From assembly GCA_011525915.1 (NCBI GenBank), contig WYBM01000060.1, forward strand, positions 62,001-126,000: a DNA stretch of 64,000 bases, written 5' to 3'. How positions within the stretch are numbered: the first letter of the stretch is position 1; every line of letters starts with the position of its first letter. Shown in pieces: positions 52,184 to 60,025 of this stretch. The position numbers were made by a program, and so were the translations under genes. Origin of the DNA: Ardenticatenaceae bacterium (GTDB taxonomy: Bacteria > Chloroflexota > Anaerolineae > Promineifilales > Promineifilaceae). Below the pieces are notes generated by a model. The model saw nothing but the letters and a program-made list of their open reading frames with translations. It was not told the DNA's origin and searched no databases.

Positions 52184-54685
52184 ATGGCTCAAAATGGCGG
52201 CTACCAGCTTGAATATATGGAAAAGTACCGGGGACAGCCTGGCAAACCCCCTGGCCCTCCCGGTAAAAATGGCAAAAAACGGGGCTGCCTCTCTACCCTT
52301 CTCCTGATCATCGTCTGGCTGGCATTGGCAGGCCTGTTGGTTGGGCTGCTGGTTTTTATGGGCGGGTATATGTACCTGAGTGATCAGCTAGAAGATTCCA
52401 TTGCCCAGATCACTGACTTTCGCGGCACGGGGCTGGGAGGCATCCCACGTTTTTATGATCGTCACGGTAACTTGTTGTTTGAGCTTACCACCACGGAAAA
52501 GCGCCAGTGGCTGGCTTATGAAGAAATTCCCATAGAGGTAATTAACGCCACTGTTTCTGTAGAAGATGACACCTTCTGGACAAACCCTGGCTTTGATCCG
52601 GCGGCCATCGGGGCAGCACTTTTGAGTAATGTACGGCAGTCAGATAACGGCCGTCCGGTAGGTGCCTCTACCATCACCCAACAACTGGTCCGCGCTGTAG
52701 CTTTTGATTATGAAGAGCGCATCAGCCTCAGCTACGAACGTAAACTGCGCGAAATCTTTCTGGCCTGGATTATGACCCAGCGGCGCAGCAAAGCGGCTAT
52801 CATCCAGATGTACCTCAACGAGATCTACTACGGCAACCTGGCTTACGGCATTGAAGCCGCCGCCCAGACCTACTTCGGCAAATCCGCCAAAGAGCTGACC
52901 CTGGCTGAAGCGGCTTTCCTGGCTGGGCTGCCCCAAGCCCCTATTGAATGGGACCCTTACACTAACTTTGAAGGGGCCAAAGCTCGCCAGCAGATGATCC
53001 TGGACCTGATGCTCGCCGATGGCCTTATCGATTACGTTCAGGCCGAAGTTGCCAAAGGGGTAACGCTTAACCTCCAGCCGCGCATTACCCTGGAAGAACA
53101 GGCGGCTAGTGCTGTGTTGGAAGCGCCTCACTTTGTTCTTTATGTGCAAGATGAGTTAGAACGCCGCTACGGCGCCGATGCCATCAGCCGTGGCGGTTGG
53201 CAAATCACCACCAGCCTGGACTTAAACATGCAAAACATGGCCCAACAGGCTGCCCGCGACTGGATCGCCCAAAACGCGGCCGCCCATGATGTAAGCAACG
53301 CGGCCGTGGTCATCCTCAAACCGGGCACGGGTGAAATTCTGACGATGGTGGGCAGCCTCGATTACTTTAACGCGGCCATTGATGGACAGGTGAATGTGGC
53401 CATCAGCCCACGCCAGCCCGGCAGCAGCATCAAACCCATCACCTACGCCGCCGCTATGGAGCGCGGCTGGACCACCGCTGACGTGCTGTGGGATACACCG
53501 ATGGTGCTGGACCTGGGTGAGGGCGAAACCATGCAGCCGCGCAATTATGACGGTTACTTTCATGGTCCGGTACTGTTCCGTGACGCCCTGGCCAACAGTT
53601 ACAATATCCCCCCCATTCACCTGCTTAAGGATATCGGTATCCCCCATTTTATTGCCACCGCCCGCAAAATGGGGGTGGAATCACTGAAAGAGCCGCCCGG
53701 CTTTTATGGCCTGGCGCTGACGTTGGGTGGTGGCGAAGTGCCCCTGTTAGAGATGAGCAACGCTTTTGCCACGCTGGCCAATCAGGGGCAAAAGCCCCGG
53801 CTCACCAGTGTCTTACGCATTACGGACAGTCGTGGGAACGTGGTATATGATGCCCAACAAAACCGGCTGCCTGCCGTAAATGCGCTGGATGCCCGCATTG
53901 CTTACATCATCACGGATATCTTAGATGATGACCAGGCACGCATTCCGGCGATGGGAGCAAATAATCCATTGGCGCTGCCGTTTCCGGCCGCGGTAAAAAC
54001 GGGCACCACCAATGATTTTCGTGATGGCTGGACACTGGGTTACACGGCAGGTGTTGTGGTGGGGGTGTGGATTGGCAATTCAGACGGCCACCCTATGGTA
54101 GATTTGCCCGGTTTACGCGGCGCGGCACCGTTATGGAACTATATTATGCAGACGATTTATAACACGCCGGAGATGGCACAGAGTTTGTGGGTAGACGGCC
54201 GTCCCCCCCTGGATGCCTTCATTCAACCACAAGGTCTTGAAAGCCGGCTGGTCTGCATGCCTCAGGGCACCGGCAGTAGTGCCTGCGGGGCCACCCGTAC
54301 AGACTGGTTTATGGCCAACGCCGCTACACATGGTAATCCACGCATTCAATATAATATCAACGCCGCGGAAAACCTGGGGGCATGGACGTTGACAACACTG
54401 CCCCTGCCCGCAGACGAAGCGCAGCGCTTTGTGCAAAGCCAGCCGGATTTGATTGATGGCACAAAAATGCCTTTGCCTACAGAGTGTGTTGTCAATACAT
54501 CGCGCCCATCTGAAAATGCGACTATACGTCTCTATTTGCCTGTTCCCCCGCATTATCCGGACGAAGTACGTGCCCGCATTTGGGCCCAAGGGCGCTACCG
54601 TATGGCTCCGCCTATTGTCTGCCCGCAAAGTGTTATCCAAGCACATAAATCGCCGCCGACACCGCGCAGCACCCCATCCCCATAA
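52184..54685 (+). CDS. class A penicillin-binding protein (PBP1A type)
   Basis: 833 residues. Cytoplasmic Gly/Pro/Lys-rich start (GQPGKPPGPPGKNGKK), one span (about 38-63), glycosyltransferase 51 domain with catalytic Glu127 (SVEDDTFW), GASTITQQLVR and RKLREIFLAW; transpeptidase domain with S414-x2-K417 (GSSIKP), SYN (ANSYNIPP) and K605-T-G (VKTGTTNDF). Bifunctional: polymerises lipid II and cross-links stem peptides. The C-terminal 150 residues carry paired cysteines (CMPQGTGSSACGA). No good ribosome site at 52184; 52217 is an alternative start. Shows that the organism builds cross-linked peptidoglycan. Ends at a bidirectional terminator. Confidence 0.94.
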   Translation: MAQNGGYQLEYMEKYRGQPGKPPGPPGKNGKKRGCLSTLLLIIVWLALAGLLVGLLVFMGGYMYLSDQLEDSIAQITDFRGTGLGGIPRFYDRHGNLLFELTTTEKRQWLAYEEIPIEVINATVSVEDDTFWTNPGFDPAAIGAALLSNVRQSDNGRPVGASTITQQLVRAVAFDYEERISLSYERKLREIFLAWIMTQRRSKAAIIQMYLNEIYYGNLAYGIEAAAQTYFGKSAKELTLAEAAFLAGLPQAPIEWDPYTNFEGAKARQQMILDLMLADGLIDYVQAEVAKGVTLNLQPRITLEEQAASAVLEAPHFVLYVQDELERRYGADAISRGGWQITTSLDLNMQNMAQQAARDWIAQNAAAHDVSNAAVVILKPGTGEILTMVGSLDYFNAAIDGQVNVAISPRQPGSSIKPITYAAAMERGWTTADVLWDTPMVLDLGEGETMQPRNYDGYFHGPVLFRDALANSYNIPPIHLLKDIGIPHFIATARKMGVESLKEPPGFYGLALTLGGGEVPLLEMSNAFATLANQGQKPRLTSVLRITDSRGNVVYDAQQNRLPAVNALDARIAYIITDILDDDQARIPAMGANNPLALPFPAAVKTGTTNDFRDGWTLGYTAGVVVGVWIGNSDGHPMVDLPGLRGAAPLWNYIMQTIYNTPEMAQSLWVDGRPPLDAFIQPQGLESRLVCMPQGTGSSACGATRTDWFMANAATHGNPRIQYNINAAENLGAWTLTTLPLPADEAQRFVQSQPDLIDGTKMPLPTECVVNTSRPSENATIRLYLPVPPHYPDEVRARIWAQGRYRMAPPIVCPQSVIQAHKSPPTPRSTPSP

Positions 54686-54692
54686 AACAAAA

Positions 54693-54727
54693 AAACCTTC
54701 CGGTAGTTTACACACACCGGAAGGTTT
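54693..54727. terminator. bidirectional intrinsic terminator
   Basis: AAACCTTCCGGT (54693-54704) pairs with ACCGGAAGGTTT (54716-54727), flanked by an A-run on the left and TTTATTT on the right, between the convergent PBP and FKBP genes. Confidence 0.9.
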
Positions 54728-54729
54728 AT

Positions 54730-55230
54730 TTAGTCTTGGTCGTCGGCATCATGGGCATGCCCATGCGCCATTTCTTCGGGAGTAGCCGCCCGCAGCCCGG
54801 CAATTTTCACTTGGAAGTGTAACACTTCACCGGCTAACGGGTGGTTAAAATCCAGGACAACGCCTTCATTATCCACTTGATCGATCACCACATTAAACAG
54901 CTCACCTGACTGGGCATCTCGCATGCGCAGCTGCATGCCTTCTTCCAGCTCCATGTCGGGCGGGAATGCGTCACGCCCTACCCGCTGGAACGCCTCTTCA
55001 TCTATGTCGCCGTAACCATCTTCTGCTGCCACAATGATGTTCTTTTCTTCACCCACTTTCATACCAATAAGGGCGCTTTCCAGGCCAGGAATAACCTGGC
55101 CATACCCTTGTAAGTATTCCAAAGGTTCCTGCTCGGAAGCATCAATGATCTCGCCATCATCCAGACGCAACGTATAGTCCAGGCTAACAACGACGCCATC
55201 GGCTACCGTTAAATTGGGGTGTTCTTTCAC
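54730..55230 (-). CDS. FKBP-type peptidyl-prolyl isomerase (SlyD-like)
   Basis: 166 residues, GTG start. FKBP core (VVVSLDYTLRLDDGEIIDAS, YGQVIPGLESALIGMKVGE, FNHPLAGEVLHFQVKI) interrupted by the IF chaperone insert (about 75-125, AAEDGYGDIDEEAFQRVGRD), as in SlyD. The short tail GHAHDADDQD is a reduced His-rich segment that could hold nickel or other metal. Folding helper and isomerase in the cytoplasm. Eight bases separate it from the cold-shock gene upstream, so they are co-transcribed. Confidence 0.92.
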   Translation of the reverse strand: MKEHPNLTVADGVVVSLDYTLRLDDGEIIDASEQEPLEYLQGYGQVIPGLESALIGMKVGEEKNIIVAAEDGYGDIDEEAFQRVGRDAFPPDMELEEGMQLRMRDAQSGELFNVVIDQVDNEGVVLDFNHPLAGEVLHFQVKIAGLRAATPEEMAHGHAHDADDQD

Positions 55231-55238
55231 AAGCGTGC

Positions 55239-55451
55239 CTATACCTTTCTAACTTCAGCAGCAGCCAACCCTTTTTTCCCTTGCTCAACTGTAAACGTCA
55301 CGCGATCACCATCAGCCAATGATTTATAACCATTGCCTTGAATGGCTGAATGATGGACAAAGACATCGTTGCCGCCATCATCACGCGTGATAAACCCATA
55401 ACCTTTCTGGTCGCTGAACCATTTCACGACCCCTTGTAACGTCTCACTCAT
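55239..55451 (-). CDS. cold-shock domain protein (CspA family)
   Basis: 70 residues, the standard size. RNA-binding motifs KGYGFITRD (RNP1) and VFVHHSAIQ (RNP2). Binds single-stranded RNA and DNA and can melt hairpins, acting as RNA chaperone or antiterminator. AAGGAG before the ATG. Upstream, a promoter and an intrinsic terminator lie in its leader (55507-55615), so its synthesis may depend on read-through. Confidence 0.96.
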   Translation of the reverse strand: MSETLQGVVKWFSDQKGYGFITRDDGGNDVFVHHSAIQGNGYKSLADGDRVTFTVEQGKKGLAAAEVRKV

Positions 55452-55506
55452 TTATATAGTCTCCTTTGCTTTGAAAGCAGGTGGGGGTATTTCATTTTAG
55501 GGGATA

Positions 55507-55543
55507 AGAAAAAACCGCCTGGATTGTGTGAGTCCAGACGGTT
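55507..55543 (-). terminator. terminator in the cold-shock leader
   Basis: Minus-strand stem AACCGTCTGGA/TCCAGGCGGTT (55533-55543, 55513-55523) with a G-U pair that would be a C-A mismatch on the other strand, then a run of T. Orientation is therefore minus, ending about 60 bases before the cold-shock start. Confidence 0.8.
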
Positions 55544-55586
55544 CTCATACGATCTAAAACAAAACACTCATAATGTTAACCTATAA

Positions 55587-55615
55587 ACTGTACCCGTTTG
55601 CAGTAAATTCGTCAA
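55587..55615 (-). promoter_or_regulatory. promoter upstream of the leader terminator
   Basis: On the minus strand TTGACG (55610-55615), 17-bp spacer, TACAGT (55587-55592). The transcript would contain a five-codon frame MSVLF (start about 55572) just before the terminator. Confidence 0.55.
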
Positions 55616-55735
55616 CCAGCCACGGCCGTCGCTCATGAACCATTGAATCAGCCCTAACAGGGGTGGCCTTACAGCGACCACCAAAGCTTCAGGGAAAATT
55701 CGTTCATTTTCACCGTTCTGTGTACTCTTATACAC

Positions 55736-56194
55736 ATGAACGCACAGCATGAGCAATTCATCCGCCAGGCAATTGCCCTGGCACAAGAGGCACGAGACAA
55801 CGGCAACCACCCTTTTGGGGCCTTATTGGTAAAAGATGGCGAACTGCTGCTCACCGCCCAAAACACGGTGAACACCGGCTATAACGTGACCCACCACGCC
55901 GAACTGAACCTGGTCAGCCAGGCCAGCCGCCAATTACGTCCAGAGGTACTGGTCAAATCTATCCTCTATACCAGCACAGAGCCCTGCCCTATGTGTGCCG
56001 GTGCTATTTACTGGGCAGGCATTCCGGTTGTCGTCTATGGCTGCAGCACAGAGATGCTGGCCAGAATGACCACCACAGGCAGCCTTGTGCTTCCCTGTCG
56101 GGACGTTTTTAAGCGGGGCGCTGTGCCCACCCATGTTATTGGTCCCCTACTGGAAGACGAAGCGCGGCAGGTACACGAAGGGTTTTGGCGTTAA
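55736..56194 (+). CDS. CMP/dCMP-type nucleoside or guanine deaminase
   Basis: 152 residues. Zinc site H54-A-E56 and PCPMC with C84 and C87; FGALLVKDGELL and AIYWAGIPVVVYG are family strands. Length and the EMLARMTTTG segment fit free-base/nucleoside deaminases (guanine or cytosine-type) more than TadA, which would carry a tRNA-binding C-terminus. Divergent from the cold-shock gene. Confidence 0.85.
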   Translation: MNAQHEQFIRQAIALAQEARDNGNHPFGALLVKDGELLLTAQNTVNTGYNVTHHAELNLVSQASRQLRPEVLVKSILYTSTEPCPMCAGAIYWAGIPVVVYGCSTEMLARMTTTGSLVLPCRDVFKRGAVPTHVIGPLLEDEARQVHEGFWR

Positions 56195-56258
56195 CCTTGC
56201 AACGGCCGTGACGCATGTCCGTAATTCTTTATCAATATTTTAATGATAGGAGGCATAC

Positions 56259-56633
56259 ATGAACTGTCCAAAATGTACAGGAGCTATGAAACAAGTGGAT
56301 TTTCAAGGCATCATCGTTGAACGATGTTCACAATGTTATGGTCTCTGGTTTGACGAATTTGAACAAGATCGGCTGAAGGAACACAAAGGGTCAGAAGTCA
56401 TTGACCAGGGAGATGTGACCTTGGGGACCAAGTATAACACCGTTGACCAGATTCAGTGCCCTCGTTGTACGACGCTTCTAACCCGTATGGTAGACCTGCG
56501 CCAGCCCCACATCTGGTACGAGAGCTGCCCTGTCTGTTACGGTACCTTCTTTGACGCCGGTGAATTTACCGACTTTAAACATGAAACCCTGGGTGACCTT
56601 TTCCGCCGCATCGGCTTAAAAGGGCGCGATTGA
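56259..56633 (+). CDS. double zinc-ribbon (zf-TFIIB-like) protein
   Basis: 124 residues with two zf-TFIIB ribbons: C3-x2-C6...C23-x2-C26 followed by YGLWFDEFE, and C67-x2-C70...C90-x2-C93 followed by YGTFFDAGEF. Small proteins of this family are widespread and of unknown function; the Cys4 sites bind zinc. Ribosome site AGGAGG. Stands alone after the deaminase. Confidence 0.88.
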   Translation: MNCPKCTGAMKQVDFQGIIVERCSQCYGLWFDEFEQDRLKEHKGSEVIDQGDVTLGTKYNTVDQIQCPRCTTLLTRMVDLRQPHIWYESCPVCYGTFFDAGEFTDFKHETLGDLFRRIGLKGRD

Positions 56634-56747
56634 AAGGTTGGCTTTTAGGCATTCTCTTGACCAGTACCAAAGTCCGGTTTAACATGGCCGTCGCCTCCCT
56701 CACAATATCCTCCGGAGCAGAAAACTGATTAAACTGTGAGGAATATT

Positions 56748-58622
56748 ATGAAACGACGTCATTTATGCCTGCCTTTTCTCCGTTATCTTCCCTTATTGAT
56801 CTTTTTAGCGTTACCTGCCGCGCAGGTACGCGGGGCCGGGGTGGTGGGGGACGGCACACCCGGCAGTTGTACCGAAAGCGCGCTGACCAGCGCCTTAAAC
56901 GGCGGCGGCCTGGTCACCTTTGACTGCGGCGGCGCCCACACCATCACCCTCAGCAGCCAGAAAACGATCACGGCCGCCACCACCATTGACGGCGGCGGCC
57001 TTATCACCCTGTCTGGCGGCGGCAGCAGCCGCATTTTTAACATCCAAAACGGGGCCGCCGTCACCATTCGCAACCTAACCATAGCCAACGGCTACAGCAG
57101 CGCAGACGGCGGCGGCATTTATGCTGAGCGGCTCAGCACGCTAACCATCGAGAACAGCACGCTCACCGGCAATACCGGCCACAATGGCGGCGGCATTGCC
57201 ACCAACGGCTGGGGGGCAAACGACGCTGGTGTTGTCCTTACCGTGAGCGGCAGCACATTTAGCAACAACACCGCCACGGCGGCCGCGCTGCCTGGCGGCG
57301 GCAACGGTGGGGGAGGCATCTATCTTTCTGGCGGCTCCGCGGCTACTGTCACAGACAGCACCTTCAGCGGCAATCAGTCCCAAAACGGCGGCGCCATTCA
57401 CCTGCTGCACAGCAATTTGCATACGATAGATGTCACCTTCAACAACAACGTGGCCAATAACACGGCCGGGGGGGGCGGCGGCGGCGCGATCTATATGGAT
57501 GGCACCAAAGGGTTAAGCGGTGAGCTGCTGATCGAACTCACCACATTTAACGGAAACAGCACCAACCAGTTGGGTGGGGCCATCTTTAGTTATATCACCC
57601 AAGACGGCCGTACCACCATTGACCAGAGCACCTTTGACGACAACCTCACCACCGGGGGTAACGGTGGCGCTATCTACCACCAAAGCCGGACGGGGAATGC
57701 ACCCATGACTGTGAGCAACAGTACCTTTGTGTACAATACGGCCACGGCCGTGCCGGCCAATGAGGCCGGCCAGGGAGGCGCTTTGTGGCTGATCGATTCG
57801 CCGGTGACCATTACCAACAGCACGTTTGCTTATAATGAGGCGGTACATACCCAAAACCTGCCCGGCGATGACTGGCATCGTGGGTTTGGTGGGGCCATTC
57901 GCACCAGCAATAATACTACCATCATCAACAGCACGTTTGTGAACAACCATGCTGGGTTTGTGGGTGGGGCCATTGCCGGGGGCGCGGCCGTGCGTAACAC
58001 CATCATCAGCAACAACACCGGCGGCAACGTCTGGCAGATTCAACAAAACTGCACCATCGAGCTAACCAACAACGGCCATAACCTACAATTCCCGCAGCGG
58101 GTGACTACAAACTGGAATGATTATGAATGTTTTGGCGGGCAAACGGCCGTGAACCCCCTCACCGGCACGCTGGGTCATTATGGCGGCCCCACGGAAACAG
58201 TCCCCTTGCTGGATGGCAGCCCGGCCATTAACGCCGGGAACAACTGCCCGCCTACCGACCAGCGCGGTTATGCTCGCAACGGCGCCTGTGACAGCGGCGC
58301 GTTTGAGTTTGGCGGCGGCCTTATCATCACCAGCCTCAGCCCGTCAACCTCCGGCCTGAACGAGATCCGGCAGTTTACGCTCACCGTGAGCGGCGCCGGT
58401 TTTACACCCACTAGTGTGGTGCGCTGGGAGGGCGCTGAACGGGCGACGACCTATGTGAATGGGCTGGTGGTCACGGCCGTGATTCCGGCCACTGACGTTG
58501 ATGAAGCTGGCACGTTTAACGTCACCGTCTATGACCCTGGCCGCAGCCTGGAATCAGCACCGGCCATCTTCACTGTCGTGCCGGTGCTGTACCATACCTA
58601 TTTGCCTGTTATTCGCCGCTGA
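56748..58622 (+). CDS. secreted right-handed beta-helix protein (choice-of-anchor Q) with IPT/TIG domain
   Basis: 624 residues from the ATG at 56748 (GAGG upstream; the GTG at 56736 overlaps it). Signal peptide MKRRHLCLPFLRYLPLLIFL...; residues 35-470 are a parallel beta-helix of Asn/Thr/Gly rungs (TIENSTLTGNTGHNGGGIAT, TVTDSTFSGNQSQNGGAIHL) ending with the choice-of-anchor Q motif GHYGGPTETVPLLDGSPAIN and DQRGYARNGACDSGAFEFG; about 520-610 is an IPT/TIG immunoglobulin-like domain. Ends TYLPVIRR. A surface-exposed adhesin or polysaccharide-active protein is likely, but no catalytic residues are identified. Strong Gly/Asn codon bias raises local GC. Confidence 0.87.
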   Translation: MKRRHLCLPFLRYLPLLIFLALPAAQVRGAGVVGDGTPGSCTESALTSALNGGGLVTFDCGGAHTITLSSQKTITAATTIDGGGLITLSGGGSSRIFNIQNGAAVTIRNLTIANGYSSADGGGIYAERLSTLTIENSTLTGNTGHNGGGIATNGWGANDAGVVLTVSGSTFSNNTATAAALPGGGNGGGGIYLSGGSAATVTDSTFSGNQSQNGGAIHLLHSNLHTIDVTFNNNVANNTAGGGGGGAIYMDGTKGLSGELLIELTTFNGNSTNQLGGAIFSYITQDGRTTIDQSTFDDNLTTGGNGGAIYHQSRTGNAPMTVSNSTFVYNTATAVPANEAGQGGALWLIDSPVTITNSTFAYNEAVHTQNLPGDDWHRGFGGAIRTSNNTTIINSTFVNNHAGFVGGAIAGGAAVRNTIISNNTGGNVWQIQQNCTIELTNNGHNLQFPQRVTTNWNDYECFGGQTAVNPLTGTLGHYGGPTETVPLLDGSPAINAGNNCPPTDQRGYARNGACDSGAFEFGGGLIITSLSPSTSGLNEIRQFTLTVSGAGFTPTSVVRWEGAERATTYVNGLVVTAVIPATDVDEAGTFNVTVYDPGRSLESAPAIFTVVPVLYHTYLPVIRR

Positions 58623-58660
58623 CATGAAGGGCGGGAGGACTTTAACTTATGACCATAACC

Positions 58661-59971
58661 TTACGGGGCGGTGACCCTATAAATACCATCAAAGTCTGAC
58701 CGCCCGGCGTACAATTCACCGTTGACATCTTCACCAAACGTTGTCAGGTTAAAATCACTAAACGGATATTCGCGCACGCCCCACGCTCCCGAAAAGTTTC
58801 GTTTTATCGTCCACAACCGTTCGGCACAATAATCAGCAAAAACGTAATGGCCGGTGAGTATGGGGTAGGCACTCCCGCGGTAAGCAAACCCACCAATAAT
58901 AGACGCACAGCCGCCGCCGCGGGCATACTCAAAAATCGGGAAGGTAAAATCGCCGTTGCAGCCGGGGCGGTATTCATGACTCCCTTCATAACAGTTCCAG
59001 CCAAAATTCCAGCCCGCACCTTCACCAGCAGGAACAAAGTTTAATTCCTCAAATAACCACTCCCCCACATCAGTGATATACAGATCATTTGTCAGCCGAT
59101 CAAAGCTGATGCGCCAGGGGTTACGCAGGCCATAAGCCCATATTTCATCACACCCTCCCTGACCTACAAACGGGTTATCCGGCGGGATAGAGTAATTGGC
59201 AGTACCACCACACTCTGGCGGTAAACCGCCATCGGGATCAACATCAATGCGCATCAACTTGCCCAACAGATTGCCCAGGTTCTGAGAATCGTTGTCCGGG
59301 TCGCCATTAACGCCCTCAAAGGGATCAGGCCCACCGTCACCTACGGGGATGTAAAGATAGCCGTCTGGGCCAAAGGTCAGGTCACCGCCGTTGTGAACCG
59401 GGCTGTAAGGGTCTGGCAAGTTAGGCGGATTCGCTGATTTATTGATCCGCATTAAAATGACAGCACTGTTCGGATCAGCCTGATTGGGGTTGGTGCTGCT
59501 GACGGTATAACGGGCCACTACCACACGTTTGTACAGGCCACTTTCGGTGTACTGCACGTAAAAGTACGGCGTTTGAGGATAATTGGGATGAAAGGCCAGG
59601 CCCAGCAGCCCCTCTTCCCAGTTTGGACCACCTGTAATGCCGCCCAGGTCCAAAAAGGCGCCCAGCAGTTGTCCATTTTCAATAACCACAATGCGCCCCG
59701 GCCTTTCCACCACAAACAGACGGCCGTCGTTGGCATGAGCGATATCGGTAATATCCCCCAGCAGATCATTGTCCACAAATACCGGCAGAAAGCCGATGCT
59801 TTGGGGTTGGTTATCGGCGATGATCAAGGGCAGGTACTGGGTGGTGGCGCCGCCGGCCGCGCCTATATTAAATGATGAACGGGGGGCAGTGGCACCCACC
59901 GTCAGGCTAACGATCATAAATAGGCTGGCCACCAACGTGGCGGGTACCCATTGTGAATATCGGGAATGCAA
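58661..59971 (-). CDS. PQQ-dependent aldose sugar dehydrogenase-like protein
   Basis: 436 residues, TTG start supported by GAGGTGA three bases upstream. Signal peptide, then YLPLIIADN, then a six-bladed beta-propeller of the soluble glucose/aldose dehydrogenase family: GRLFVVERPGRIVVI, EEGLLGLAFHPNY with the catalytic-type His, HNGGDLTFGPDGYLYI, GLRNPWRISFD, ADYCAERLW and GELYAGRSDFDGIYRV. These enzymes oxidise sugars with PQQ and Ca2+ outside the membrane; no PQQ biosynthesis genes are in the window, so cofactor may be scavenged or made elsewhere. Several Cys pairs suggest disulfides. Confidence 0.9.
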   Translation of the reverse strand: MHSRYSQWVPATLVASLFMIVSLTVGATAPRSSFNIGAAGGATTQYLPLIIADNQPQSIGFLPVFVDNDLLGDITDIAHANDGRLFVVERPGRIVVIENGQLLGAFLDLGGITGGPNWEEGLLGLAFHPNYPQTPYFYVQYTESGLYKRVVVARYTVSSTNPNQADPNSAVILMRINKSANPPNLPDPYSPVHNGGDLTFGPDGYLYIPVGDGGPDPFEGVNGDPDNDSQNLGNLLGKLMRIDVDPDGGLPPECGGTANYSIPPDNPFVGQGGCDEIWAYGLRNPWRISFDRLTNDLYITDVGEWLFEELNFVPAGEGAGWNFGWNCYEGSHEYRPGCNGDFTFPIFEYARGGGCASIIGGFAYRGSAYPILTGHYVFADYCAERLWTIKRNFSGAWGVREYPFSDFNLTTFGEDVNGELYAGRSDFDGIYRVTAP

Positions 59972-60025
59972 TGTTCACCTCACTTTTATATAGAATGACC
60001 ATGTTAGATTTATTTCACCAAAGCT

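Noticed and set aside
55568..55810. 80-codon minus-strand frame between the cold-shock and deaminase genes
   Set aside because: It overlaps the deaminase start, has no ribosome site and implausible composition; the region is better read as promoter and leader.
56783..58046. Minus-strand frames opposite the beta-helix gene
   Set aside because: Artefact of Gly/Asn/Thr codon bias on the plus strand.
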